Shown: positions 19,106-29,558, counted from the stretch's first letter. The stretch is 64,000 nucleotides of DNA from Diplonema papillatum (GCA_030068145.1 JAPJBO010000248.1:1-64000), one strand, 5' to 3'. Numbers and translations: made by a program. Notes: generated by a model not told the origin, from the letters alone.

Positions 19106-20593
19106 GGGTAGGATTCCGAGCCTACCTGCTTAGCTACCGGAAAACGAGGCGAACGTCGGATCGGCGGCTCGCGCGCCTCCGAAGATCCGAGTGTAAGCGT
19201 CGGCCGGGTTGTTTTTCGACTCCACGTAGAACAATGAAACCACTGACCCGACGACCTCCACCAGAGCGTATGCTTCACATAACATGTCGAAAAGAGGAAT
19301 AGTGTGCTCGCCATTCCTCCCCTCCCCGAAGACACAGCGTATCAGACGCAAAAGTGCGTACATCTCCAGCACATCCGCTGTACTCTGGTGGAGTCGGACC
19401 GTATCGAGGGTCATTCCCCAAGATGAAACACCAACCGCGAAGGCTAGCGTCGGTGAACGCAGTAAGAACACGCGTCGGGGGTGGCATCCACTTCGCCCAA
19501 GGATTGACCACAAGTTCTGCAAACTCGGCACGGAAAAGTTGCTGAACCTCGCCCGGGACCCCTACACGCTGCTTCCAGAATCCGGGATCCTTGCTGAGGC
19601 AATGGCCTGAACTTGTTGCCGACATCCAGCGCAGAAGGGAGGCTATATGAAAAAGTGGCTTCCTCAGGGCGTGTACCCTCCACAAAATCATGCCAGCCAG
19701 CCGCCACCACAGGCGCCGTTCGAATGCCCCGTGGACATCTATCTGGTCGACTACCGAGACAACCTTGGCCACCCAATCTCCATTCATGCGCCATTGTTTA
19801 TCCACAAGATTAAACTCCAAACCCAAGGCGCCCAATGAGGTTTCAGCTTCGGCTGAGCACTCACCGATCACTGCGGAGTATCGGGCGCAAAGAGCCTCGA
19901 ATCGCGACGAGGCTAACTCTAGTTCGGTGACCGTGTTTCCCACGAACACTACGTTGTCCAACCAAACAATAGACGAAGTCTCTGACGAACGAGTAGCCTC
20001 CGTCGCTAGAGCGCTCGCTACACTTTGCCCCAACTGCGGAGCAGGACGGTACCCCATAGCTAAGCGGCGCATCCAGTAGACAGCACTTCCGACTCGGAAG
20101 GCGAAGAATGGTCTGGTGCCTTCGGGCAGTAAGAACTGGAAAAACCAGCTCTTGAAATCGTACTGCCTAGCGAAGCGACCCTGCAAGATGGTGTCGACAA
20201 TATCCCTGTACGAGGACGCAGGCAAGGCAGATGTTTTATGGCGTCGTTCAGGCAATTAGTCGCCAGAATAAAGCGGAGACGACCGGCAGCCTTCTTACGC
20301 ACGCAGAAGGCCGGGTGGAAAACGCACCCCACCCGATTCCTCGGAGCCCCCTCGGCGACATGACCGGTGATGAGTTGGTCAAGTAACGGCTGCAAGCGCA
20401 TGTTCGGCGGGCCGAGAGCAGAAGTTCCGTATTCAACGCTGACTGTGGAGCCCCGTCGATCGTGCCCTCGTACGATGCCTTGGGAATTTTCGGCAGGCCC
20501 GAGCCCCATTCCCACCACGACCAATCGTAGTCGTAGTACTGCAGTACCGACCAGAGGCGCTTCATCGGATCCGCTGCACGGTGCGGGTCGCAT
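19106..20593 (-). pseudogene. RT-RNase H of VIPER/TATE-like copy A, broken
   Basis: The frame starts at the ATG at 20593, overlapping the recombinase stop by 32 nt. The RT fingers (FILATN) lie in one frame until about 20245. There the frame moves by -1 at an ATAAAAC site, shared with copy B, and continues with motif A YDFKSWFFQF, motif B-like RRLAMGY, and motif C as WLDN in place of YxDD. RNase H begins at FTDAS. Two deletions relative to copy B (11 bp near 19372 and about 62 bp near 19293) remove the third catalytic segment and shift the frame. The final segment with NPADAYTR is intact here but damaged in copy B. Confidence 0.85.
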
Positions 20594-21491
20594 CGAGCGA
20601 TTTCTGGGTAGGACCCCAGAACGCGCGGGAGATGTAGTTTCGCGATGAACTTATCGTGCGATGTCTTCCCAGCGCCTTTGCTGCTTGCTCGCCCAGAATG
20701 CTGGCCACCGAATTCAGTGCCGCATGGCGAACAAAGCGAGTCGAGACGCCCAGTCTCGTCTTCGTGAACGCATTGTAGCGCTCGTAGGTCAGACCTTCGA
20801 AGATTCTCAGGGTTGGCTCGGCAGGAATCGACTGCAGCCACTGGAGGAAGACAGCAGACAGGTGTCCGCTCTTCGGCAACAGAAGAGACTGTCCCTCGGA
20901 CTCGGGATCCGTCTTCCCTCCCACCATTGTCACCATGAAAGTGCCCGGTGGCACATCGAGGCGATCCAACTGCACATGTTGGCGCTCGAGCAGTTCCAAG
21001 TCCACCCAACGGGCACCCAGAGCCAGCTGTAGGGCAAGGGCTGCGGCGAAGATTGGCTCCGTTCTCAACGTCGCCATAGCGATGGTCCTGACACTGGGTA
21101 CCTTCGCCATTTTCGCTTCGTGCTGTTGAAACCGATTGCACTTCAGTTTCAGAGCTCGGCTGTAAGCCTCGAACGGACTTTTCAGCGACATGTGGTAGTA
21201 CGTCATGTACTGCCTTGCCGAAACCACCGAGATCTGGTCCGAAGACCTCAGGGTTTGGAGCCACATGAGGAAACACTCCTCGCGGGTGAGTTCCGGGTTG
21301 TGACGCTGAACTAGTTGGCGAAACTCTTCCGCCCTCCGGATCACGGAGATGAAGGCGGGCATTGTGCGTTTTTTGAACGCGGAGGCCATTGTACCTCGGG
21401 TGTTCTGCAGCAAGGTCGGGATAGCTGCGGGCTCGATCAGCGTCGGCTTTCGCGTCTGCGTTGCCGCGATGTGCGCCCGCCACAAGTGCAC
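20562..21491 (-). CDS. tyrosine recombinase of copy A
   Basis: The 309-residue frame would cut and rejoin the circular DNA intermediate at integration. Recognisable parts are GARWVDLELL holding the first catalytic Arg, TRFVRH in the H-x-x-R box position, LGRH in the position of the LGH box, and SSRNYI with the catalytic Tyr. There is no ATG at the start. The frame is continuous with the gag-like ORF upstream through a single TGA followed by CTG, so readthrough is the simplest route (inference). The sequence appears identical to that in copy B. Confidence 0.87.
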   Translation of the reverse strand: MHLWRAHIAATQTRKPTLIEPAAIPTLLQNTRGTMASAFKKRTMPAFISVIRRAEEFRQLVQRHNPELTREECFLMWLQTLRSSDQISVVSARQYMTYYHMSLKSPFEAYSRALKLKCNRFQQHEAKMAKVPSVRTIAMATLRTEPIFAAALALQLALGARWVDLELLERQHVQLDRLDVPPGTFMVTMVGGKTDPESEGQSLLLPKSGHLSAVFLQWLQSIPAEPTLRIFEGLTYERYNAFTKTRLGVSTRFVRHAALNSVASILGEQAAKALGRHRTISSSRNYISRAFWGPTQKSLDATRTVQRIR

Positions 21492-21524
21492 AGGGTCCTC
21501 CGGGCACTGAGAGGAGTCCGGCAG

Positions 21525-22350
21525 TCACTGCCTCTTTGCGAACTTTTTTGGCAACGAGCTGGGGGTAGGAAGGGCACGTTTCCTCCCCTCTTTCACCTTT
21601 TTTGACGCGTCCTGGACGCGGTCCGAGTCCAAAGTGGCTTTCACGGCCATTCGCAACACCTTGTCGGTGAACTCGTCCCACCGCACGCCGTGCAGGTACG
21701 ATTCGTATGAGATCGTCATGGCCGTCGCCACTGACGAGTGCTCATTCGACTCCCGACCGATCCGGAGAGCTTCCATCCGGACCATCAGCTGGTGGAGGAA
21801 CGGCAAGCGGTCTCGGGTCCAGACCTCTTTCTCGTTGCGAGAGTGACTGAGCACCCCCCACCTCTTCTTGCAGCGCTGCATACGCCGCCTGCTGCTGCTG
21901 CATCTGCAGAGCCAACGCCCGTACCGCCGGGTCCGTACTGGCGAGAGCCGATGGTGGCACAGCCATCGACTCTACGCCAAGAAGTTCCTCGTCGTCGAGG
22001 TCTTCTTGCTGGTCAGCCACTAGGCGATCAGGGTCGATAAGCAGCGCACCACCGCTTATCGCCCAGGCGCAAGGGGGGCACACCCAAGCGTTTTTTGCCT
22101 CCGGGAGGCCAAGCCGGTCAACCACCTGCTTGTTTTTCAGCCTGCTCTTCAGGCAGGTCTGATCGCCTTTGTTCCCACACCGGTAACAATTGGCACCCTC
22201 GGCGTGCACGGTGTCGCATGAGGGATAGAACACACAAGTTGTTCTTTCATCAGCTTTCGCCTCCTCCGTGGGCCACTCAACCGCGGCCACGTCCCTCCAT
22301 TTCACAGTAGAAAGATCAATGTCGTCACGATGAACGGCGGGCATTTTCAC
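21525..22350 (-). pseudogene. gag-like ORF of copy A with a 200-bp deletion
   Basis: The N-terminal half matches copy B: a Cys-rich zinc-binding region (CVFYPSCD, CYRCGNKGDQTC, CPPCAW), then an acidic stretch and Gln repeats. A deletion of 200 bp relative to copy B, falling near 21860, shifts the frame, so the C-terminal part is read in another frame. The protein cannot be made as one piece. Confidence 0.83.
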
Positions 22351-22362
22351 TTACGTCCCTTT

Positions 22363-22476
22363 TTGTTTGTGCGCACTTCCTTCAAACCTGTTTTGTTCAT
22401 CTAACGGGAGTGAGGATAGTACGCTGCCATCGATCTGTTTTTGTTCTTGACAAATTGCATTTGTTAGACACAAAAA
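22363..22476 (-). repeat. terminal repeat of copy A, 5' side
   Basis: It matches the copy at 18861-18974 almost throughout and ends GACACAAAAA at the junction with unrelated flanking DNA (GCCGAAATC). It contains or lies just upstream of the presumed transcription start for the minus-strand ORFs. Confidence 0.85.
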
Positions 22477-22539
22477 GCCGAAATCTGTGACACTTTTTCG
22501 TGGAATGAGTGATATTGTAATTGGCCCCCCCTGTAGCCA

Positions 22540-23060
22540 TTATCATGCCTGATTTCAATGACGACCAGTGGGCCAACGTGCTAGAATCCAGCCGGCCGGC
22601 ACCTCCTCCTGTTCACGCCTGCTTCCAGCACAGTACTCGAGCCTGATTCCAGACGCCCAGCACCTCTTCCAGTACATACCTGGTTCCAGACGCATGGCGT
22701 TAGGAGAGTTGAACCGCACTCGAGCCCGATTCCAGACGCTCGGTACGCTGACCAATGTTATGCTTGATTCCAAACCCATAACGTACACGAGCCTGTTCCC
22801 AGACTCGGTACGATAGCCATTATCATGCCTGATTTCAGATGCATGACGACCTGCGGGCCAACGTGGTTAATTCCAGACGGCCGGCACCTCCTCCCGTTCA
22901 CGCCTGCTTCCAGCACATGGCGTTAGGAGCGTTGACCCGTACTTGAGCCTGATTCCAGACGCCCAGCACCTCTTCCGATACATGCCTTGTTCCAGGCGCT
23001 CGAGCCCAATTCCAGACGTTCGGTACGCTGACCAATGTCATGCCTGATTCCAGACACCCG
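22540..23060. repeat. degenerate direct repeats around GATTCCAGACGC
   Basis: Two passes of a block of about 300 bp (22550-22830 and 22820-23060) share segments such as GCCGGCACCTCCTCC, CACGCCTGCTTCCAGCACA and GCTGACCAATGT. Within each block GATTCCAGACGC variants recur every 40-60 bp. No gene was seen. Confidence 0.75.
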
Positions 23061-24440
23061 CCGACACAAAAGTGGTAGAACTGGGTTATAGCACTTAGGC
23101 ATGCACCAGTCTGAAATTGCCTCAAAAACAAGCATGAAATCTGATATTTCGCCCTTCGGTTGGACTGAAGGGACGGATACGACGCCCTGAGACTCACCGC
23201 ACCGTAGCGCTCCACTTCGCGCTTGGCTACCTCCAGATTCGTGAAACTATGAAACACACGAGCCCCTTGACATAGTTGCTGCAAGCAAAGGTTGTACGCA
23301 GCACTGCGACAGAGCAGCTACCTGAGGGATGCATCGCAGCTAACAAAGAATGGGTCCGGAGACGGTCCGGCATCCCCAAGTGCTCCGCGCTGGTGTGCGT
23401 CCCCTGTTCGATGAAAAAGACCTCTGTTCTACTCTGCATTGCCCGCTTGTAATTCTTCTCTAGCGTTATTCTCGTTCGTCGCATCCTTTGCGCCAGGTTG
23501 AGCGACACTTCCGCGCACTTGAGTCGTAAGCTCAACAGAGATAACAAAAAGGAAACACAGCCGAGTTGCTACTTTTCCACCAACGACAGCAAGAGCAGCT
23601 CCATTGTTACTACTCTTTTTTCGACAGTGTCGCCCCGTGTTCTAGACTTAATAAGGTTCTAACACAGCGATCTAGAATGGACAGCAGTAAAGACCAGAAT
23701 ACGTGCTAGATACCGCTCCTGTAAACTATCCTTCATGACATTCAGGATGCCACGTCTCAACTGAAGACAAAAGACAAGCGGCCCACAGGTTCATCAGGAA
23801 GGAGGATAGCCAGTACAGCATTCCTTGCGAATGCAAGAAGAGCGAGAGGTACCGGTAGTTGAGCCTGAACGTATTTAGGTGGAGCACACGTGACGCACTG
23901 GAATCTATCCAAGAAAGAAAAGTCACAACTTTGCGAGAAGCTGTAGAACTTTCTTGACGATGTGCAGCTTCTTGCACACCAAAAAAGTCGCGGGTGAAGC
24001 CCGCGTCACCTGAACTTCCACGGCAAAAACCATTAGGGCGGGCAACGGCTTCACCAGTTTGGATGTCGCAAGTGTGGGGGTCGGTCATAGGCTTCCCATT
24101 GCATAACGCAAGAAAGACGCGGTGTTCGTGTGGCCTACACGAGTTGATCGGTAAAAAGAAAACGGATCTCTGCCGCTTCCTTTGTTTGTGCGCACTTGGC
24201 AACATTGCCACGCCAACTTGCGAAGACGGCGCTAACCGCTTCCTCACTAACCCCCGCGCGAAATATCTGGCATTGAGCATTCCATTCACCCTTCAACAAT
24301 GGGACGCATTGAGCATATCCATTCATTCTTCAACAATGGGAAGGGCTGCCCTCGATGCTATCTAAACGACCTGTACCTTTCGGTCGAGCTCGGATATGTG
24401 CACAGCTCGGGAAGAGGGCCTAAGAACTGCAGCGAAAACG
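23061..24440. other. no gene recognised
   Basis: About 1.4 kb of mixed sequence with no convincing ORF. One relic at 24160-24197 (AAACGGATCT...CTTCC plus TTTGTTTGTGCGCACTT) matches the 3' end of the VIPER/TATE-like element. Confidence 0.5.
24160..24197. repeat. short relic of the VIPER/TATE-like 3' end
   Basis: Thirty-odd bases match the truncated second terminal-repeat start seen at 18975-19012 and 25931-25967, with two small changes. The rest of the element is absent. Confidence 0.65.
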
Positions 24441-24443
24441 GGA

Positions 24444-24908
24444 CTAGGCGGCAAGTTTTAGCTCGGCGGCTGCGAGACGAGCTTTCGCGTCAGCGATTCG
24501 CTGGCGGAGGGCATCCTCGCGCGTGCTCGCCTTGACTTTGCAGTTTTCTTTGAAGACCGCCGACTGGCGTAGGGTCACGATGCGCTCCTCGAGCTGTTGG
24601 ATGTAGTTTCCGTGCGCGGTCTTCTCCATGCCCAAATGCTCGATCTGCCGGCCGAGCTCCGTCACAAGTGTTTCCTTATGCTTCAACCGCGTCGGGATCA
24701 TGTCCGTAAGCATCTGCCGCAGGGTCTCTTTCTCGCTGGAGACAGCGGATGACGCGTCTGCCAATGCCTGTGCCGCTTGCGACTCTTTCTTCTCCAACTC
24801 ATCCAACTGGTTCGTCGCTTCTGACGTCTTCTTCGCCGCTTCGTTGACCGCTTGCGCAGCGTCCTTTGCCGCACGCTCCGCGTTCAGAACATTGGAGTGC
24901 ACTGCCAT
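24444..24908 (-). CDS. small coiled-coil protein, unknown function
   Basis: The 154-residue ORF begins with ATG at 24908 and ends with TAG. Nearly the whole protein is Ala/Glu/Lys/Gln-rich heptad sequence, so a long coiled coil is expected. There is no signal peptide or membrane segment. A possible 3' splice-type AG (AACAG) lies 16 nt upstream of the ATG and could accept a spliced leader. It is flanked by retroelement debris, so a LINE ORF1 origin cannot be excluded. The lack of stops and the clean heptads favour a real protein. Confidence 0.5.
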   Translation of the reverse strand: MAVHSNVLNAERAAKDAAQAVNEAAKKTSEATNQLDELEKKESQAAQALADASSAVSSEKETLRQMLTDMIPTRLKHKETLVTELGRQIEHLGMEKTAHGNYIQQLEERIVTLRQSAVFKENCKVKASTREDALRQRIADAKARLAAAELKLAA

Positions 24909-25142
24909 TTCTTAACTTTTGGTTTCCTGTTTTTGGCGTTGCCCGTCGCATTATTGATTCGGAGCTTAACAGGAGTCCTCGCCCGCTTTAGAAGCAGATC
25001 CGTACCCCGACTTTCATTGGCAGCCACTGCAATGCGGACAGCAACCAGCGGGGTGGGAGTGAGTCGGTCCACCCCCTGCTGATAGTTTCTGATAGCTTGG
25101 ATTATAATCCAGATACTCTGTGGCTATAATCTGGCTGTTGTC

Positions 25143-25145
<3 letters not shown>

Positions 25146-25173
<28 letters not shown>
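25146..25173. repeat. (GT)n microsatellite
   Basis: About fourteen uninterrupted GT dinucleotides. Confidence 0.98.
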
Positions 25174-25179
25174 AACTGC

Positions 25180-25380
25180 CGAGGTCGATCGTCGCTTCTT
25201 CGTCTTCGCTCGAGACCGATTTCGCACTTCTGCGTGCTTCCAGGAACCAGCACTACGCTTCGCTTACTTCGGCGGAGACGTTGTTGCCGCGGTGCTTATT
25301 AGCTCCGCCTTCCTCATCTCCGCCGTCGATCCGACCCCTCGAGAGCCACCGCCGCACGCCCTTTCCTCCGCCGGTCAACC
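25180..25380 (-). mobile_element. fragment of the Cys/His-tail LINE family
   Basis: The plus-strand text CGAGGTCGATCGTCGCTTCT through TCTCCGCCGTCGATCCGACC matches 35770-35950, part of the basic tail region of the element at 35530-36650, with about 80-90 percent identity by eye. The copy is truncated on both sides. Confidence 0.65.
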
Positions 25381-25389
25381 TCGCGCAGA

Positions 25390-25805
25390 ACACCAACCCG
25401 GAGTGATTCCAGAATTCTGGAAAACCGGACCCTCCCGGGGGGAAAAGGTGGGTCCCCCAGGCCCCCCTATAAATGGTGGGCAGGTGGCCCGCTCAGGAAA
25501 TAATCTGTGCCCCCTTTGCATTCTAGTTCAAAAGACTATCGCAGTCCATCAGAGTGGCATGGGATGCCAACGTGCGAGCACTGCAGAAAACCTTCAGATA
25601 TCCCTCCAGAAAACATGAAAAAAGGGGGGGGGTGCGGGGGGCTACGCCCCCCGCCCAAACGGTACGGGACCAATTGACTTTTCAACACTATTTCTACAAT
25701 CCTGTTGGTGTTTATTACTTAGAAATCTACAGCTACAGTATTGTAAACCACTTTTCAGGCAACCTAAACTGACGTTTGAGGGTTGTCCCGCTTTTTTGGA
25801 TCACA
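25390..25805. mobile_element. satellite-linked repeat unit, copy B (with one satellite unit)
   Basis: The stretch 25390-25500 matches 16910-17035. The stretch 25590-25770 matches 16870-16740 in inverted orientation, including the GC hairpin. One 41-bp satellite unit follows in inverted orientation at 25771-25805. The rest of the array lies beyond VIPER/TATE-like copy B at 29682-29851, so the array was split by that insertion. Confidence 0.65.
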
Positions 25806-25818
25806 AAAACGGATCTGG

Positions 25819-25930
25819 CTTTGTGCGCACTTCCTTCAAACCTGTTTTGTTCATCTAACGGGAGTGAGGATAGTACGCTGCCATCGATCTGTTTTTGTTC
25901 TTGACAAATTGCATTTGTTAGACACAAAAA
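25819..25930 (-). repeat. terminal repeat of copy B, 3' side
   Basis: About 112 bp from TTGTGCGCACTTCC to GACACAAAAA, followed by the truncated second unit at 25931-25967. The leading CGGATCTGGC stem is shortened compared with copy A. Confidence 0.85.
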
Positions 25931-26085
25931 CGGATCTGGCGCTTCCTTTGTTTGTGCGCACTTACGGTCTCTACTTACTTTGTCTGATTACCCCCCTCCC
26001 ACCCCTCCCCCTCACCCTCCCAGCATTTCCAGTAAACACGGCGGCTAAGAAAGCGACATATGGGTAGGATTCCGCGCCTACCTGC

Positions 26086-27601
26086 TTAGCTACCGGAAAA
26101 CGAGGCGAACGTCGGATCGGCGGCTCGCGCGTCTCCGAAGATCCGAGTGTGAGCGTCGGCCGGGTTGCTTTTCGACTCCTGACCTGACGGCCTCCACCAG
26201 AGCGTATGCTTCACATAACATGTCGAAAAGAGGAATAGTGTGCGAACCTCTTGTTCCAAGCACCGATTACCGCGGTGTTGTCCACACCAACGACTAGTTT
26301 GGTCTCGCCATTCCTCCCCTCCCCGAAGACACAGCGTATCAGACGCAAAAGTGCGTACATCTCCAGCACGGCGATGTCGCATCCGCTGTACTCTGGTGGA
26401 GTCGGACCGTATCGAGGGTCATTCCCCAAGATGAAACACCAACCGCGAAGGCTAGCGTCGGTGAACGCAGTAAGAACACGCGTCGGGGGTGGCATCCACT
26501 TCGCCCAAGGATTGACCACAAGTTCTGCAAACTCGGCACGGAAAAGTTGCTGAACCTCGCCCGGGACCCCTACACGCTGCTTCCAGAATCCGGGATCCTT
26601 GCTGAGGCAATGGCCTGAACTTGTTGCCGACATCCAGCGCAGAAGGGAGGCTATATGAAAAAGTGGCTTCCTCAGGGCGTGTACCCTCCACAAAATCATG
26701 CCAGCCAGCCGCCACCACAGGCGCCGTTCGAATGCCCCGTGGACATCTATCTGGTCGACTACCGAGACAACCTTGGCCACCCAATCTCCATTCATGCGCC
26801 ATTGTTTATCCACAAGATTAAACTCCAAACCCAAGGCGCCCAATGAGGTTTCAGCTTCGGCTGAGCACTCACCGATCACTGCGGAGTATCGGGCGCAAAG
26901 AGCCTCGAATCGCGACGAGGCTAACTCTAGTTCGGTGACCGTGTTTCCCACGAACACTACGTTGTCCAACCAAACAATAGACGAAGTCTCTGACGAACGA
27001 GTAGCCTCCGTCGCTAGAGCGCTCGCTACACTTTGCCCCAACTGCGGAGCAGGACGGTACCCCATAGCTAAGCGGCGCATCCAGTAGACAGCACTTCCGA
27101 CTCGGAAGGCGAAGAATGGTCTGGTGCCTTCGGGCAGTAAGAACTGGAAAAACCAGCTCTTGAAATCGTACTGCCTAGCGAAGCGACCCTGCAAGATGGT
27201 GTCGACAATATCCCTGTACGAGGACGCAGGCAAGGCAGATGTTTTATGGCGTCGTTCAGGCAATTAGTCGCCAGAATAAAGCGGAGACGACCGGCAGCCT
27301 TCTTACGCACGCAGAAGGCCGGGTGGAAAACGCACCCCACCCGATTCCTCGGAGCCCCCTCGGCGACATGACCGGTGATGAGTTGGTCAAGTAACGGCTG
27401 CAAGCGCATGTTCGGCGGGCCGAGAGCAGAAGTTCCGTATTCAACGCTGACTGTGGAGCCCCGTCGATCGTGCCCTCGTACGATGCCTTGGGAATTTTCG
27501 GCAGGCCCGAGCCCCATTCCCACCACGACCAATCGTAGTCGTAGTACTGCAGTACCGACCAGAGGCGCTTCATCGGATCCGCTGCACGGTGCGGGTCGCA
27601 T
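26086..27601 (-). pseudogene. RT-RNase H of VIPER/TATE-like copy B, nearly intact
   Basis: Same RT as copy A: start at 27601, -1 move near 27253, motif A YDFKSWFFQF and motif C WLDN. RNase H keeps FTDAS, EMYAL and VDNTAV, so three acidic positions are present. A deletion of about 20 bp near 26178 shifts the frame just before the last motif (NPADA), which is then read in another frame with some substitutions. The damage complements that of copy A. Confidence 0.85.
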
Positions 27602-28499
27602 CGAGCGATTTCTGGGTAGGACCCCAGAACGCGCGGGAGATGTAGTTTCGCGATGAACTTATCGTGCGATGTCTTCCCAGCGCCTTTGCTGCTTGCTCGC
27701 CCAGAATGCTGGCCACCGAATTCAGTGCCGCATGGCGAACAAAGCGAGTCGAGACGCCCAGTCTCGTCTTCGTGAACGCATTGTAGCGCTCGTAGGTCAG
27801 ACCTTCGAAGATTCTCAGGGTTGGCTCGGCAGGAATCGACTGCAGCCACTGGAGGAAGACAGCAGACAGGTGTCCGCTCTTCGGCAACAGAAGAGACTGT
27901 CCCTCGGACTCGGGATCCGTCTTCCCTCCCACCATTGTCACCATGAAAGTGCCCGGTGGCACATCGAGGCGATCCAACTGCACATGTTGGCGCTCGAGCA
28001 GTTCCAAGTCCACCCAACGGGCACCCAGAGCCAGCTGTAGGGCAAGGGCTGCGGCGAAGATTGGCTCCGTTCTCAACGTCGCCATAGCGATGGTCCTGAC
28101 ACTGGGTACCTTCGCCATTTTCGCTTCGTGCTGTTGAAACCGATTGCACTTCAGTTTCAGAGCTCGGCTGTAAGCCTCGAACGGACTTTTCAGCGACATG
28201 TGGTAGTACGTCATGTACTGCCTTGCCGAAACCACCGAGATCTGGTCCGAAGACCTCAGGGTTTGGAGCCACATGAGGAAACACTCCTCGCGGGTGAGTT
28301 CCGGGTTGTGACGCTGAACTAGTTGGCGAAACTCTTCCGCCCTCCGGATCACGGAGATGAAGGCGGGCATTGTGCGTTTTTTGAACGCGGAGGCCATTGT
28401 ACCTCGGGTGTTCTGCAGCAAGGTCGGGATAGCTGCGGGCTCGATCAGCGTCGGCTTTCGCGTCTGCGTTGCCGCGATGTGCGCCCGCCACAAGTGCAC
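27570..28499 (-). CDS. tyrosine recombinase of copy B
   Basis: A 309-residue frame identical in sequence to that of copy A as far as I can see. It holds the Arg of GARWVDL, the RH of FVRH, LGRH and the Tyr of NYI. It follows the intact gag-like ORF in the same frame, separated by TGA and ten codons before the GTG at 28499. No ATG occurs for the first 30 or so codons. Confidence 0.88.
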   Translation of the reverse strand: MHLWRAHIAATQTRKPTLIEPAAIPTLLQNTRGTMASAFKKRTMPAFISVIRRAEEFRQLVQRHNPELTREECFLMWLQTLRSSDQISVVSARQYMTYYHMSLKSPFEAYSRALKLKCNRFQQHEAKMAKVPSVRTIAMATLRTEPIFAAALALQLALGARWVDLELLERQHVQLDRLDVPPGTFMVTMVGGKTDPESEGQSLLLPKSGHLSAVFLQWLQSIPAEPTLRIFEGLTYERYNAFTKTRLGVSTRFVRHAALNSVASILGEQAAKALGRHRTISSSRNYISRAFWGPTQKSLDATRTVQRIR

Positions 28500-28532
28500 A
28501 GGGTCCTCCGGGCACTGAGAGGAGTCCGGCAG

Positions 28533-29558
28533 TCACTGCCTCTTTGCGAACTTTTTTGGCAACGAGCTGGGGGTAGGAAGGGCACGTTTCCTCCCCTCTT
28601 TCACCTTTTTTGACGCGTCCTGGACGCGGTCCGAGTCCGAAGTGGCTTTCACGGCCATTCGTAACACCTTGTCGGTGAACTCGTCCCACCGCACGCCGTG
28701 CAGGTACGATTCGTATGAGATCGTCATGGCCGTCGCCACTGACGAGTGCTCATTCGACTCCCGACCGATCCGGAGAGCTTCCATCCGGACCATCAGCTGG
28801 TGGAGGAACGGCAAGCGGTCTCGGGTCCAGACCTCTTTCTCGTTGCGAGAGTGACTGAGCACCCCCCACAGCACACGCAACTCGTGGCTGCGTCCCGATC
28901 CGTCGGTTTCTGGCCTCTCCGGGAAAGGCCCGTACCTGTGCCGAAGGCGGTTGAGTATCTCATCCACAGATGAGGGATAGCCCAGGAAAGGCACCCACTC
29001 ACACACGCGGCGCAGGTCGATGTCAAACGGCACCCTAAGAGAGTCCGTTTGAGATCGCAAAACCAGGACCTCTTCTTGCAGCGCTGCATACGCCGCCTGC
29101 TGCTGCTGCATCTGCAGAGCCAACGCCCGTACCGCCGGGTCCGAACTGGCGAGAGCCGATGGTGGCACAGCCATCGACTCTACGCCAAGAAGTTCCTCGT
29201 CGTCGAGGTCTTCTTGCTGGTCAGCCACTAGGCGATCAGGGTCGATAAGCAGCGCACCACCGCTTATCGCCCAGGCGCAAGGGGGGCACACCCAAGCGTT
29301 TTTTGCCTCCGGGAGGCCAAGCCGGTCAACCACCTGCTTGTTTTTCAGCCTGCTCTTCAGGCAGGTCTGATCGCCTTTGTTCCCACACCGGTAACAATTG
29401 GCACCCTCGGCGTGCACGGTGTCGCATGAGGGATAGAACACACAAGTTGTTCTTTCATCAGCTTTCGCCTCCTCCGTGGGCCACTCAACCGCGGCCACGT
29501 CCTTCCATTTCACAGTAGAAAGATCAATGTCGTCACGATGAACGGCGGGCATTTTCAC
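28533..29558 (-). CDS. intact gag-like zinc-binding protein of copy B
   Basis: This 341-residue ORF is the likely nucleocapsid-like protein. It starts with ATG at 29558. Residues about 40-100 hold three Cys-rich segments (CVFYPSCD, CYRCGNKGDQTC, CPPCAW) that probably bind zinc. Acidic residues and a QMQQQQ stretch follow, then a helical C-terminal half with a basic end (KKVKEGRKR). It is complete, unlike copy A. Its TGA stop is followed in frame by the recombinase. Confidence 0.85.
   Translation of the reverse strand: MKMPAVHRDDIDLSTVKWKDVAAVEWPTEEAKADERTTCVFYPSCDTVHAEGANCYRCGNKGDQTCLKSRLKNKQVVDRLGLPEAKNAWVCPPCAWAISGGALLIDPDRLVADQQEDLDDEELLGVESMAVPPSALASSDPAVRALALQMQQQQAAYAALQEEVLVLRSQTDSLRVPFDIDLRRVCEWVPFLGYPSSVDEILNRLRHRYGPFPERPETDGSGRSHELRVLWGVLSHSRNEKEVWTRDRLPFLHQLMVRMEALRIGRESNEHSSVATAMTISYESYLHGVRWDEFTDKVLRMAVKATSDSDRVQDASKKVKEGRKRALPTPSSLPKKFAKRQ

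Larger units (their letters stand above)
18845..22476 (-). mobile_element. VIPER/TATE-like tyrosine-recombinase retrotransposon, copy A
   Basis: The element reads, on the minus strand, terminal repeat (22476-22363), gag-like ORF, tyrosine recombinase, RT-RNase H, then terminal repeat (18974-18861). The order gag, recombinase, RT-RNase H is that reported for the kinetoplastid VIPER and TATE elements. Copy A is nearly identical to copy B at 25806-29681 but has private deletions: 200 bp in gag, 11 bp and about 62 bp in RNase H. It is therefore non-autonomous. The flanks (CCGAAAAA on the left, AAAAAGCC on the right) meet at an A-run. Confidence 0.85.

Noticed and set aside
20248-21681. 477-codon open frame on the minus strand across the recombinase, repeated at 27256-28689
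   Set aside because: It is the shadow frame of the recombinase and RT; composition is Arg/Gly/Pro-rich with no domain.
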